Assembly: GCF_003977685.1 (NCBI RefSeq)
Contig: NZ_RYZH01000002.1
Span: 1 to 64,000 of the forward strand
Reading direction: 5' to 3'
Length of the DNA stretch: 64,000 nt
Source of the DNA: Tautonia sociabilis
Lineage (GTDB): Bacteria; Planctomycetota; Planctomycetia; Isosphaerales; Isosphaeraceae
Shown: positions 10,019 through 19,369 of the stretch, one piece after another
Layout: each line of letters begins with the position of its first letter
Position numbering within the stretch: position 1 is the first letter of the stretch
Translations under genes and position numbers: made by a program
Notes under the pieces: model-generated
Told to the model about the DNA's origin: nothing
Database searches by the model: none
The model's input: only the letters and a program-made list of their open reading frames with translations

Positions 10019-11716
10019 TCACGGAGCGGACTTCGGCTCGGGGACCCGGGTGACGGCCCCCTCGGAGGCGGACGAGACCAGGGCCGCGTACTTGGCCATC
10101 ACGCCCGTCTGATATCGGGGCCTGGGGGCGGTCCAGCCGGAGAGCCGGGCGGCCAGGTCGTCTTGGGAGAGCGCGACGTCAAGCCGGCGGTTGGGGATGT
10201 CGAGGGTGATGACGTCGCCGTCTCGGAGGGCGGCGATCGGCCCTCCCCGGGCGGCCTCGGGGGCGACGTGCCCGACCATCAGGCCCCGGGTGGCACCACT
10301 GAAGCGGCCGTCGGTCATCAGGGCGACCGTCTCTCCCAGACCGGCGCCGACGATCGCGGCGGTGACGCCGAGCATCTCCCTCATGCCAGGGCCGCCGGCC
10401 GGCCCTTCGTAGCGGATGACGACCACATCATTCGGCTGGATCTGGTTCGAGAGAACGGCGGCCATCGCCTGCTCCTCGGACTCGAAGACCCGGGCCGGTC
10501 CCTGGTGGTACTGCCGCTCCGAGCCGGCGACCTTGATCACGCAGCCCTCGGGGGCGAGGTTCCCCTTGAGGATCACCAGGCCTCCGGTCGGCTTGAGCGG
10601 ATTGTCCAGCGGGCGGACGACCTCCTGCCCCGGCTCCTCGACCGCCACGGCCGATTCCTCGGCGAGCGATCGGCCGGTGGGAGTGAGCTGGCCGCCATCG
10701 AGCTTGCCGGCGTCGAGCAGGCGCTTCGCGACCAGGGGGACGCCGCCGGCTCGGTCGAGGTCGGCGGCGACGAACCGGCCGCCGGGCTTCAGGTCGGCGA
10801 GGGTGGGAGTGCGAGCGCTGACGGTATCGAAGTCGTCGATCGTCAGCGGGACGCCGATCTCCCGGGCGATCGCCAGCAGATGGAGCACGGCGTTGGTCGA
10901 GCCTCCGGTGGCGGCAACACCGGCGATGGCGTTCTCGAAGGCGAGCCGGGTGAGGATCGACTTCGGCATGAGCCCCTTGCGCAGCTGATCGACGACGAGC
11001 TTGCCGGCCTTGTAGGCGACCTCCTTCTTGCGGGGGTCCATCGCCGGGGGGCTGGCGGTGCCGATGGGGGAGAGGCCGAGGAACTCGAAGGCCAGGGCCA
11101 TCGTGTTCGCCGTGAATTGACCGCCGCAGGCGCCAGCGCCGGGGCAGGCGACGCCCTCCAGCTCGTGCAGCTCCTCGTCAGTCATCCGGCCCCGGGAGTG
11201 AGCCCCGATGGCCTCGAAGACGTCCTGAACGGTAACGTCCTTCCCCTTGTAGTGGCCGGGGGCGATCGAGCCGCCGTAGAGGACGAAGCCGGGCACGTCA
11301 AGCCGGAGCAGGCCCAGGGCGCAGCCAGGCATGGTCTTGTCGCAGGCGGCTAGGCAGATCACGGCGTCGAAATAATGCCCGCGGCCCATCAGCTCGATCG
11401 AGTCGGCGATCACCTCCCGGCTGATGAGGCTGGTCTTCATGCCTTCGGTGCCCATGGTGATGCCGTCGCTGATCGCGATGGTGTTGAACTCCATGGGGGT
11501 GCCGCCGGCCTCCCGGATGCCCCGCTTCACGTCCACCGCCAGGTCTCGGAGGTGGAAGTTGCAGTTCATCGTCTCGGTCCAGGTGTTGGCGACGCCGATG
11601 ATCGGCTTCCTGAGGTCCTCCTCGGTGTAGCCGATCGACTTGAGGTAGGATCGGGCCGCGGCTCGGGAGGGACCGTCGAGGAGCAGACGGGAGCGGTGGC
11701 GGGGGTCGAATTCCAT
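10019..11716 (-). CDS. ilvD: Dihydroxy-acid dehydratase
   Basis: Iron-sulfur enzyme of branched-chain amino acid synthesis that dehydrates 2,3-dihydroxy-isovalerate or -methylvalerate to the 2-keto acid. 565 residues, normal length. Family blocks include IGVANTWTETMNCNFHLRDLA, AACDKTMPGCALGLLRLDVP, the cluster-ligand region GVACPGAGACGGQFTANTMA, and MTDGRFSGATRGLMVGHVAPEA near the C-terminus. ATG 11716 gives MEFDPRHRSRLLLDG, the usual start; the frame is open further upstream but that part is unlike the family. It is divergent from the D-threonine-aldolase-like gene across 166 bases. Confidence 0.97.
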   Translation of the reverse strand: MEFDPRHRSRLLLDGPSRAAARSYLKSIGYTEEDLRKPIIGVANTWTETMNCNFHLRDLAVDVKRGIREAGGTPMEFNTIAISDGITMGTEGMKTSLISREVIADSIELMGRGHYFDAVICLAACDKTMPGCALGLLRLDVPGFVLYGGSIAPGHYKGKDVTVQDVFEAIGAHSRGRMTDEELHELEGVACPGAGACGGQFTANTMALAFEFLGLSPIGTASPPAMDPRKKEVAYKAGKLVVDQLRKGLMPKSILTRLAFENAIAGVAATGGSTNAVLHLLAIAREIGVPLTIDDFDTVSARTPTLADLKPGGRFVAADLDRAGGVPLVAKRLLDAGKLDGGQLTPTGRSLAEESAVAVEEPGQEVVRPLDNPLKPTGGLVILKGNLAPEGCVIKVAGSERQYHQGPARVFESEEQAMAAVLSNQIQPNDVVVIRYEGPAGGPGMREMLGVTAAIVGAGLGETVALMTDGRFSGATRGLMVGHVAPEAARGGPIAALRDGDVITLDIPNRRLDVALSQDDLAARLSGWTAPRPRYQTGVMAKYAALVSSASEGAVTRVPEPKSAP

Positions 11717-11882
11717 CGTGGGAGGGCCTCGCGGAGGGGGGATGGGGCGCGGAGACGTGCGGTGGGTTGTGCCGGGTCTCGCGAAAGCCGATATTGTGGC
11801 GAAACCCCGGCCTCGATGCCAGCGGAACGCCCCCCGTCCGGGGCCTCGCGTCGCGGGCCGGACCGACCGAGGCGGATCGACC

Positions 11883-13010
11883 ATGAGCGCGCTGGCTCCC
11901 GAACCGAGGTATCGGATTGACGAGGTGTCTCCGATCCCCAGCCCTTCGCTGATCGTCTTCGTCGACCTCGTGCGGGAGAACCTTGCCCGGATGATCGAGC
12001 TCGTCGGTGATCCGGCTCGGCTCCGACCGCACGTCAAGACGCACAAGATGCCGGCGATCGTCCGGATGGCGGTCGAGCTGGGGATCACCAAGCACAAGGC
12101 CGCCACCATCGCCGAGGCCGAGATGGCCGCTCAGGCCGGGGCGCCCGACGTCCTGCTCGCGTACCCGCTGGTCGGACCGAACCCGGCTCGCATGGCGAGG
12201 CTGATGACGGCGTTCCCGAGGACGACCTTCCGGGCCGTCGTGGACGACCCTGGGGCGGCGAAGGCGCTGTCGGAGGCGGTCGTCGGGCTCGATCGCCCGT
12301 TGCCGACCCTGCTCGACCTGAACGTCGGCATGGACCGCACGGGGATCCTCCCGGGCCCGGCGGCAGAGGAGCTGTATGCCGAGGTCGCCCGCCTCCCCGG
12401 GCTGGAGCCCGACGGCCTGCACGCCTACGACGGACACACGAAGGCCCGCGACCTGACCGAGCGTCGGGCGTCGGTCGGGAACATCGTCGAGCGGGTGCTG
12501 GACCTCCGGGGACGGATCGAGGCGAGAGGCTTGCCCGTCCCGAGGATCGTGATGGGAGGGACTCCCCCGTTCCCGATCTACGCCTCGCTTGACCTGCCCG
12601 GCCTGGAATGCTCGCCGGGGACGGTCGTGCTCCAGGACACCGGCTACGGGACGATGTACCCCGATCTCGGCTTCACGCCGGCCGCCCTGCTGCTCGGCCG
12701 GGTGATCAGCCGGCCGAAGGAGGGGCTGCTCTGCCTGGACATCGGCTCGAAGGCGGTGGCGGCCGACCCGGCGGGCGATCGGGTGACGGTTCTGGGCATT
12801 CCCGGCGCGAAGCTCGGCTCGCAGAACGAGGAGCATCTCGTCGTCGAGACGAGCGCCGCGTCCGACTTCCCGCCAGGAACTCCCGTGCTGGCGATCCCCA
12901 CCCACATCTGCCCGACCTGCGCCCTGCACAAGGAGGCGATCGTCGTCCAAGACGGCCGAGTCATCGACCGCTGGCCGGTCGTGGCTCGGGATCGGGAGCT
13001 CACCGTCTGA
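11883..13010 (+). CDS. D-threonine aldolase-family PLP enzyme (alanine racemase-like fold)
   Basis: 375 residues. The N-terminal alanine-racemase-type barrel has the PLP lysine in LRPHVKTHKMPAIVRM, followed by NVGMDRTGI, HAYDGHT and MGGTPPFP. The C-terminal domain carries the metal-site motif IPTHICPTC, usual in D-threonine aldolase/D-serine dehydratase-like enzymes. It would cleave a D-3-hydroxy-amino acid to glycine and an aldehyde, or dehydrate D-serine; the substrate cannot be fixed from sequence. Start ATG 11883 is preceded by the divergent promoter region shared with ilvD. Confidence 0.88.
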   Translation: MSALAPEPRYRIDEVSPIPSPSLIVFVDLVRENLARMIELVGDPARLRPHVKTHKMPAIVRMAVELGITKHKAATIAEAEMAAQAGAPDVLLAYPLVGPNPARMARLMTAFPRTTFRAVVDDPGAAKALSEAVVGLDRPLPTLLDLNVGMDRTGILPGPAAEELYAEVARLPGLEPDGLHAYDGHTKARDLTERRASVGNIVERVLDLRGRIEARGLPVPRIVMGGTPPFPIYASLDLPGLECSPGTVVLQDTGYGTMYPDLGFTPAALLLGRVISRPKEGLLCLDIGSKAVAADPAGDRVTVLGIPGAKLGSQNEEHLVVETSAASDFPPGTPVLAIPTHICPTCALHKEAIVVQDGRVIDRWPVVARDRELTV

Positions 13011-13057
13011 TCGAGCGATTGTTTCGCCCTTCCAGACCGCCCGGCGAAGAGGACTCG

Positions 13058-13270
13058 CTAGGCTGACTCGACGGCTCGGGCTCGATCGGCGTCGTCGCCG
13101 GCTCGCATCGCGGCCACCAACGCGCGGAACTCGTCGTCCGAAGCCGATCGCACGAAACGATCAGACCGGGGGCCGGCCGCGATCGGCAGGATCTCCGGGG
13201 TCGTTTCGCAACCCCGGGCAAGGACGAGGCCGAAGAGGTTCCGGTCGACTTCCGAACGAAGCCGTCAGGT
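13058..13270 (-). pseudogene. Possible decayed coding remnant in a 339-base gap
   Basis: Between the aldolase-like gene and the PH-like membrane protein the minus strand has about 65 coding-like codons. They read ...RNLFGLVLARG near the upstream end and ...ALVAAMRAGDDADRARAVESA before a TAG at 13060-13058. Codon use is as GC3-rich as real genes, but an in-frame TGA precedes it and no start codon lies upstream of the conserved-looking part. The remainder of the 13011-13349 gap shows nothing else. No family recognised. Confidence 0.25.
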
Positions 13271-13349
13271 CGAGGTGTCGGCGCCTTCCTCGCGGAGGAG
13301 CCGGCGTTCGATCGCGGATCCTCCCGGCCGGTTGTGCCAGGGAACCCGA

Positions 13350-13880
13350 TCAGATGAGGTTCCGCACGGCCTGATCGAGGGCCCGAGCGAGTTCCTCGGG
13401 CCGCTGCGAGCCGATCAGCACGGTGGAACCATCGTGGAGCGTGATGCGGACGGCGCGGTCCCCCCGGGCGGAGAAGACGCGCTCGCCGTTGCGGCAGCGG
13501 TGAATGCCCCAGCCGCCGCAGTCGGCCAGGGGGCGGTAGCGGACGGGTTCGACCGATCGGATCTCGCAGAGGGGGACGACGTGGCGGTAGGTCGGCAGCA
13601 GGCCGAACCAGATGCGGAGGTCGGTGGGAAGGACCTCGGTGGTCATTCTCAGCAGGCCGACGACGAGCATCGGCGGCAGGCTCAGACAGAGCGCGGCGGC
13701 CAGCGGGAGTTCTCGCCAGCCGGGCCAGCCAAGGAAGGGGGTGGCCGGATCGACGTGCCAGGCGACGACACCGACCGCCAGGGCGGCGATCGCCGCCAGG
13801 CCGGCGTAGATCCAGCCGCTAAACCACTGGTCTTCCCGGTAGATGGCGACCGGGGGCCGGTTGATCATGACGATCGACAC
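13350..13880 (-). CDS. Small membrane protein with PH-like C-terminal domain
   Basis: 176 residues. Two membrane helices (WIYAGLAAIAALAVGVVAWHV and LPLAAALCLSLPPMLVVGLL) are followed by a beta-rich region. That region contains VPLCEIRSVEPVRYRPLADCGGWGIHRC and VRITLHDGSTVLIGSQRPEELARAL. The GGWGI motif and the closing helix resemble bacterial PH-like domains seen in small membrane proteins of unknown role. It lies two bases downstream of the isomerase-like gene on the same strand, so the two are probably co-transcribed. Confidence 0.7.
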   Translation of the reverse strand: MSIVMINRPPVAIYREDQWFSGWIYAGLAAIAALAVGVVAWHVDPATPFLGWPGWRELPLAAALCLSLPPMLVVGLLRMTTEVLPTDLRIWFGLLPTYRHVVPLCEIRSVEPVRYRPLADCGGWGIHRCRNGERVFSARGDRAVRITLHDGSTVLIGSQRPEELARALDQAVRNLI

Positions 13881-13882
13881 GG

Positions 13883-14737
13883 TCAGGCCTCCACCGATTC
13901 GGACTCGGCCCCGGGGGGAGGGGCGAGGTGGCTCGCCAGCGTCCGCTCCAGGGCCTGCAAGGCGATTCCGACAACGCGGTCGGCGGGCATCTCCCAGAGC
14001 ATCGGGTTGAGCACCTCGAGCGACACCGGCCCTCGGTAGCCGATCCGGGCGAAGTGGTCGAGGATCGGTCCGAGCGGCAGGTCTCCCTCGCCGGGCAGGA
14101 TGCGGTCGGAGTCGCTGGCCAGTTCTCGGGGAACGCCGCTGAGGTCGCAGACCTGAACCAGGGTCAGGTTCTCGGGGGAGAGGTAGGCGAGGTCCTCGAA
14201 CTTGCTCGGGCCGGTGTAATAGTGGAAGGCGTCGAAGCAGACGCCGACGCCCGGGGCACCGCTCTGGGCGACCAGAGCGATGGTTGTATCGAGGCTGGCA
14301 CAGAAGCGTGCGGTCTTCTGGAACTCGATCGCCAGGCGGACTCCCTTCGGGCCGGCCAGCTCGGCGGCCTCGATGAGCGAGGCGGCGGCGCGGTGCAGGT
14401 CGTCGGACTCGGGGGAGGAGACAAAGTCGGGAGCCACGACGAGGGTCGGCACGCCAAGCTCGGCCAGGAGGTCGAGCCGGCGGCGGAAGTGATCCCAGTG
14501 CGCTTGCCGCTCCTGCCCTCGGGACAGCAGCAGGCCTCCCTGGAAGGACGCGGCGACGGGGAGAATCCCCTCGCCATCGAGCAGAGCGCGGGCTTCGCCG
14601 ACCGGCCGACCGCGGAGGAACTCCTCGAGCTTGGTGAGCCAGAGCTCGACCGCCCGCCAGCCGGCCCGCCCGAGGGCCGGAATCTCGGCCTCGAACGGCG
14701 TGCCGAGGGTGGTCGCCTGATTGAAACAGGGCTGCAT
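13883..14737 (-). CDS. Sugar phosphate isomerase/epimerase-family TIM barrel protein
   Basis: 284 residues beginning MQPCFNQATTLG. It has the xylose-isomerase-like AP-endonuclease-2 barrel: NQATTL, the metal and substrate loops LAIEFQ, GVCFDAFHYYTGPS and VQVCDLSG, then LPGEGDLPLGPILDHFARIGYRGPVSLEVLNP. The pattern E...D/H...E is kept. Such proteins often act on inositol or hydroxypyruvate-type sugars; the substrate here is unknown. ATG 14737 was chosen because upstream in-frame sequence is unlike the family. Confidence 0.85.
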   Translation of the reverse strand: MQPCFNQATTLGTPFEAEIPALGRAGWRAVELWLTKLEEFLRGRPVGEARALLDGEGILPVAASFQGGLLLSRGQERQAHWDHFRRRLDLLAELGVPTLVVAPDFVSSPESDDLHRAAASLIEAAELAGPKGVRLAIEFQKTARFCASLDTTIALVAQSGAPGVGVCFDAFHYYTGPSKFEDLAYLSPENLTLVQVCDLSGVPRELASDSDRILPGEGDLPLGPILDHFARIGYRGPVSLEVLNPMLWEMPADRVVGIALQALERTLASHLAPPPGAESESVEA

Positions 14738-14858
14738 GTCTCTCCGTCCTGCCTGAGGCGGGCCGGTGCCTTGGGGGCGAGGGACGATCCGATCGTGGTC
14801 ATCACGGGGGCGATCGCCGCTGGGGATCGGGGCCGGACGACTCCCCCCGGGGGCGAGG

Positions 14859-16430
14859 TCATGAGCCAATGCCGGCCAAGTCAGCCGAGCCGTCCAGTAG
14901 GTCGCCGATCAGCCCGACCAGGCCCGAGGCCGGGACGCGTTTCTGGACAAGCGAGTCGCGGTCGCGGAGCGTGACCGTGCCGTCTTCCAGGGTCTGGCCG
15001 TCCACGGTGATGCAGTAGGGCGTGCCGGCCTCGTCCTGACGACGGTAGCGGCGGCCGATGGCCCCCTTCTCGTCGTAGAAAACGTTGTGCCGGCGCTTGA
15101 GGTCGCGGTAGATGGCCTCGGCCCGCTCGGGCATCCCCTCCTTCTTGACCAGAGGGAAGACGGCGGCCTTGATCGGCGCGAGCCTCGGGTGGAGCTTGAG
15201 CACGGTGCGCGCCTCTCCTCCGATCTCGTCCTCGGTGTACGCCTCGCAGAGGAAGGCGAGCGTGCCGCGGTCGGCACCGGCCGAGGGCTCGATGACGTGG
15301 GGCAGGAAGCGCTGCTTGGTGTCCTCGTCGAAGTAGGTGAGATCCTTGCCGCTGAACTTCTGGTGCTGGCCAAGGTCGTAGTCGCCGCGATGGGCGATTC
15401 CCTCCAGCTCGCTGATGCCGAAGGGGAACTCGTACTCGATGTCGGCCGTGGCCTGGGAGTAGAAGGCGAGCTCGTCCGGGTCGTGGTCTCGGAGGCGAAG
15501 CCGGTCGCTGCGGAGGCCGTGGCGGACGTACCAGTCAAACCGCTCCTTGCGCCAGTACGCGTACCACTGCTGCGAGTCCTCGGGGCGGCAGAAGAACTCG
15601 ATCTCCATCTGCTCGAATTCTCGGGAGCGGAAGGTGAAGTTCCGAGGCGTGATCTCGTTGCGGAAGCTCTTGCCGATCTGGGCGATCCCGAAGGGGAGCT
15701 TGACCCGGCTGGTGTCGAGGACGTTCTTGAAGTTGGCGAAAATGCCCTGCGCCGTCTCGGGGCGGAGGTAGGCGACGCTGGAGGCGTCTTCGAGGGCGCC
15801 GACGTTCGTCTTGAACATCAGGTTGAACTGACGGGGTTCGGTCAGGGTGCCGGGCTCGTCGGCGGAGGGGCCGAGCACCCGGGAGCGCTCCTCGGGGGAC
15901 AGGTGCAGGTAAAGGGCGGTCGTCGCGGCCGGAGGATCGCCGAGGCTCGCCGGCTTCGTCTTCAGCAGCTTGGCGGCCTTTGGCCGGGCCAGCTCCCAGG
16001 CGTCAAGCGGGGAGGCGCCCACGGCCGAGACGCGGTGCTCGACCCAGCTGGGGAACTCCAGGCCGGTCGCCCCCTGCCGAAGGTGCTCGGCGTCCGGTCC
16101 GGGCATCTCCCGGGCGAGGCCGAAGACATAGAGCTGGTCGGCCCGGTAGCGCTCCTTGGTCTGCTTGCAGTCGACCATCGGGTCGACAAAGCCGCCGACG
16201 TGGCCGGAGGCCTCCCAGACCCGGGGGTTCATGATGATCGAGCAATCAAGCCCGACCATGTCGTCTCGCCCGGTGACATTGTCGCGCCACCAGGCGTCCT
16301 TGATGTTCCGCTTCAGCTCGACGCCCAGCGGTCCGTAGTCCCAGAAGCCGTTGATGCCCCCGTAGATCTCGCTCGACGGGAAGATGAACCCCCGGCGCTT
16401 GCAGAGGGAAACCAGCTTCTCCATATCCAT
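14859..16430 (-). CDS. glyQS: Glycine-tRNA ligase, homodimeric type
   Basis: 523 residues. Class II aminoacyl-tRNA synthetase that charges tRNA-Gly. Signature stretches: MEKLVSLCKRRGFIFPSSEIYGGINGFWDYGPLGVELKRN, then YLRPETAQGIF (motif 2 region), FRNEITPRNFTFRSREFEQMEIEFF, and a C-terminal anticodon-binding domain with APIKAAVFPLVKKE. This is the alpha2 form, not the alpha2beta2 GlyQ/GlyS pair. The start is MDMEKL at ATG 16430; the upstream in-frame sequence is Arg/Pro-rich and rejected. Confidence 0.97.
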   Translation of the reverse strand: MDMEKLVSLCKRRGFIFPSSEIYGGINGFWDYGPLGVELKRNIKDAWWRDNVTGRDDMVGLDCSIIMNPRVWEASGHVGGFVDPMVDCKQTKERYRADQLYVFGLAREMPGPDAEHLRQGATGLEFPSWVEHRVSAVGASPLDAWELARPKAAKLLKTKPASLGDPPAATTALYLHLSPEERSRVLGPSADEPGTLTEPRQFNLMFKTNVGALEDASSVAYLRPETAQGIFANFKNVLDTSRVKLPFGIAQIGKSFRNEITPRNFTFRSREFEQMEIEFFCRPEDSQQWYAYWRKERFDWYVRHGLRSDRLRLRDHDPDELAFYSQATADIEYEFPFGISELEGIAHRGDYDLGQHQKFSGKDLTYFDEDTKQRFLPHVIEPSAGADRGTLAFLCEAYTEDEIGGEARTVLKLHPRLAPIKAAVFPLVKKEGMPERAEAIYRDLKRRHNVFYDEKGAIGRRYRRQDEAGTPYCITVDGQTLEDGTVTLRDRDSLVQKRVPASGLVGLIGDLLDGSADLAGIGS

Positions 16431-16585
16431 CGGTTCGCGTCTCCTCGGGGCAGACCTTGGCCTGGCCCGCCCCGGTGCGGGGTGGGGTCGTCTGGTCGTC
16501 GTCGAAGGCCAGAACGGGACATCCGCTCGCCCGTTGAGGCTCGCGCCTCCGAGTTCGGGCCGGCTCGATCGTCCGATCGAGGATT

Positions 16586-17368
16586 CTACCCGATCCCCGG
16601 TCCTCCCGGCGCCCCCGAGGCGACGATTCGCACGGGATCGCGGTGCAATTCGGGCACGAGGTCGAAGCGATCGATCCGGGAGGCGGCCTCGAGGTCCGCC
16701 CGGAGGCCCAGCTCGGTCACACGACGCCCCCCCCTGCCCCGTGCAAGGATCGCCGCAAGGGACTCCGGGGTTTCCGGATCCGGTGCGACCGATTCCCAGG
16801 CGCCCGAGGCAATCCGGGCGGCGTCGTTCCCGAACGACCCGCCGTGATCCCGGACCAGCTGGGACGTAATCCAACCGGCCAGCAGCGAATCCTCGAAGCT
16901 GATGAGGCCATCGGTCCCCGAGCAGACCAGGTGGATGGGGGTTACGGACCCCTCAAGGTGGCGGAGGACCGCCCGGCGGTTGATGAAGGCGCCGATGAGC
17001 ACTCGGTCGGCCTCGGCGGCGGCGAGGATCGCTCGGGTGCCGTTGGTGGTCGTCATCACGACCGTCTTCCCCCGGCAGGCCTCCGGGGAGAACGACTCGG
17101 GGGAGTTCCCGAGGTCGAACCCCTCGATCGGGATCCCGAGCCGCTCGCCGGCCAGAAGGGTCGAGCCGGGAGGCCGGCCCGCCGCGATCGATCGGGCCTC
17201 GTCAATCTCCAGGCAGGGGACGATCGCCTCGCTTCCCGAGGCCAGGGCGTGAACCATCACGGTGGTCGCCCGGAGAACGTCGACCACCACAGCGACTCCC
17301 CCGGCCAGGGCTCCGGGGGGGATGAGGGCGGGGAGCAGGTGGACGGAGACGGGACGGTCGGTCGTCAT
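16586..17368 (-). CDS. comB: 2-phosphosulfolactate phosphatase family (ComB-like)
   Basis: 260 residues. Family blocks are VVVDVLRATTVMVHALASG near residue 27, then LLAGERLG, GFDLGNSPESF, KTVVMTTTNGTRAI and HLVCSGTDGLISFEDSLLAG. The characterised member removes phosphate from 2-phosphosulfolactate in coenzyme M synthesis. Many bacteria without coenzyme M carry homologues, so the natural substrate here is uncertain. It is transcribed divergently from the E2-type acyltransferase. Confidence 0.88.
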   Translation of the reverse strand: MTTDRPVSVHLLPALIPPGALAGGVAVVVDVLRATTVMVHALASGSEAIVPCLEIDEARSIAAGRPPGSTLLAGERLGIPIEGFDLGNSPESFSPEACRGKTVVMTTTNGTRAILAAAEADRVLIGAFINRRAVLRHLEGSVTPIHLVCSGTDGLISFEDSLLAGWITSQLVRDHGGSFGNDAARIASGAWESVAPDPETPESLAAILARGRGGRRVTELGLRADLEAASRIDRFDLVPELHRDPVRIVASGAPGGPGIG

Positions 17369-17478
17369 GGGGGCGAATCGCCTCGATCGGCCGGAGGAGG
17401 ATGGTTCGACTTCACGAGTCCTCGGGCAGATCGTATCGTGCGGGCTCGGATCGCCCCCCCAGGTCGAGAGGTGCTCGG

Positions 17479-18264
17479 ATGCCGCAACCCAAGGGACGCT
17501 CGCTGCCGCTGTCCGGCCCGAGACGGTTCATCCTGGACATGATGCACTTCGCCCGACAAGTCCCATCGGTGCCGGTGGGCCGGGCGATGCGGCTCGGCCC
17601 GCTGGCCGAGGCAAGGGCGGGTCACCCGATTCGCCCCTCCTGGTCGGTCCTGTTCCTCAAGGCGTTCGGGATGGTCTGCGAGGCCCACCCCGAGCTGAAG
17701 CGGGCCCTCCTGACGGTCCCGGTCCCGCGGCTGTACGAGCACCCCTATTCCATCGCCGCACTGGCGATGGAACGCGAGCACGAGGGAGAGCCTTGCGTCG
17801 TCGTCGGCCTGTTCCGGGCGCCGGAACGGCAGTCGATCGCCGAGTTGCAGAAGGCCCTGGACGAGTACCGGAGCCTGCCCCTGGATCGCGTCGGCTTCTT
17901 CCGGCAGATGCTCCGGATCAGCGGGTATCCGGCTCCGGTGCGGCGGTTTCTCTGGTGGAGCACCCTGCACGTCTCCGGCCCGAAGCGGGCGAAGCGGCTC
18001 GGGACCTTCGGCCTCTCCAGCTACGGCGCCCTGGGGGCCGAGTCGTACCACCCGATCAGCCCCCTGACAACGACCCTGACCTACGGGCCGATCGACGCCG
18101 AAGGCCGGGTGACGGTGAAGCTCATCTACGACCACCGGGTTCTGGACGGCGCCCAGGTCGCCCGTCGGCTGAAAGACTTGGAGGCGGCCCTGCTCGGTCC
18201 GGTCCTGGAGGAGCTTCGGCGGTCGTCCGGGGCCGTTCCCGACATTCGAGAAGAGGCGGCGTGA
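17479..18264 (+). CDS. Stand-alone 2-oxoacid dehydrogenase E2-type acyltransferase domain
   Basis: 261 residues with only the catalytic domain of the dihydrolipoamide acyltransferase/chloramphenicol acetyltransferase fold; lipoyl and subunit-binding domains are absent. The catalytic motif HRVLDG (HxxxDG) lies near residue 219 in KLIYDHRVLDGAQVARRLKDLE. ATG 17479 gives MPQPKGRSLPLSGPRRF. The missing lipoyl domain means it probably acylates something other than lipoamide; the partner is unknown. Confidence 0.8.
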   Translation: MPQPKGRSLPLSGPRRFILDMMHFARQVPSVPVGRAMRLGPLAEARAGHPIRPSWSVLFLKAFGMVCEAHPELKRALLTVPVPRLYEHPYSIAALAMEREHEGEPCVVVGLFRAPERQSIAELQKALDEYRSLPLDRVGFFRQMLRISGYPAPVRRFLWWSTLHVSGPKRAKRLGTFGLSSYGALGAESYHPISPLTTTLTYGPIDAEGRVTVKLIYDHRVLDGAQVARRLKDLEAALLGPVLEELRRSSGAVPDIREEAA

Positions 18265-18346
18265 CCTTGAGCCGTGGCTGGCTGGACAAGGCTCGCCGCC
18301 GCCCCTCGGCGGGAGATCGGCGACGGCCTCAAGATGCCGGTCGGAC

Positions 18347-19153
18347 TCACTCGTCGACTCGGAGCTTGCTCATGATCTGCTTGAGCTGCTCCTCCTTCGA
18401 ATTGATGAACAGGACGTGATCCAGCACGACCTGACGATCCGTCGCGCTGAAGTACAGCACGAGCCGACCCGAGCCGAGCCCGAGGAGGAACTCCAGGACA
18501 TCGGGGATCTCCTTGGTGAACTTCAACTGGAGGGTCGGGAAGCGTTCCAGGTCGCTCAGCGGGCCGTGGTGGTGCAGGACCTCGTTGGAGCGAACCTCCC
18601 AATAATCGAGGTAGCGCGTCATCCAGATCACCGCGAACATGACCGCGAGGATCGCCGAAATGGCGAAGTAGAAGCCGGCGTTGGCGGTGAAGTAGAGGTG
18701 CCGGGAGAGGTAGGTCAGCGGAGAGAGGAAATCGACTCCCTGGGAAGCGAGATAGAGCATCAGGAAGACGATCATCAGGATGAAGAAGATCACCGCGATC
18801 AGGGTGAACCGAGGGAAGTCAAGTGACATCACCATCATGTTCACACCGAAGACGATGAGGAAGATCACCCCGAAGATATTCTGCCAACTGGAGAAGCGTC
18901 GGACCTTCGGGGGAGTCAGCTCGGCCTGGGCCTGGGCCTCGGCGCCGTCGGCCTCGACAACCTGGGCCTCCTCGGCGACCGGGGGGCTCGTCTCGGGCTG
19001 GGCATCGCCGACGATGAGCATCCCGATGCCGCAGATCAGGGCGAAGACCATCGTCGGCCAGATGAAGATGATCTTCGGATAGGAGAAGATCTTCACCGAC
19101 TCCAGATCGGGCTTCGGTGTCGGCGTTTCCTGGGCTTTGGGGTCCGCGGCCAT
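18347..19153 (-). CDS. Multi-spanning membrane protein of unknown function
   Basis: 268 residues starting MAADPKAQETPTPKPDLESVKIFSYPKIIF. Five or so hydrophobic segments: IFIWPTMVFALICGIGMLIV, IFGVIFLIVFGVNMMVM, FTLIAVIFFILMIVFLMLYLA and FYFAISAILAVMFAVIWM. The soluble C-terminal domain contains YWEVRSNEVLHHHGPLSDLERFPTLQLKFTKEIPDVLEFLLGLGSGRLVLYF. This layout is familiar from uncharacterised planctomycete proteins. Length and codon use are normal. Confidence 0.75.
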   Translation of the reverse strand: MAADPKAQETPTPKPDLESVKIFSYPKIIFIWPTMVFALICGIGMLIVGDAQPETSPPVAEEAQVVEADGAEAQAQAELTPPKVRRFSSWQNIFGVIFLIVFGVNMMVMSLDFPRFTLIAVIFFILMIVFLMLYLASQGVDFLSPLTYLSRHLYFTANAGFYFAISAILAVMFAVIWMTRYLDYWEVRSNEVLHHHGPLSDLERFPTLQLKFTKEIPDVLEFLLGLGSGRLVLYFSATDRQVVLDHVLFINSKEEQLKQIMSKLRVDE

Positions 19154-19369
19154 CGCGAGCGACTCCTGGGACAGGGTAAGCGGTTCCGGGGCCGGCGCGA
19201 TCCGTTCCGAGATCGGCGGCGCCGCGTCGGGAGCATGGTAACGGCGGCCCGGCTTCCGGAATAGCCCCCGCCGTCCCTGGGCGATTCGCCCTTCACCCGG
19301 AGAAATTGGGGAACCTGGCCGAAGGGATCTCCCCGGCCGTGTCGAGGTCGAGTAACCTGGAGTCCCCGG

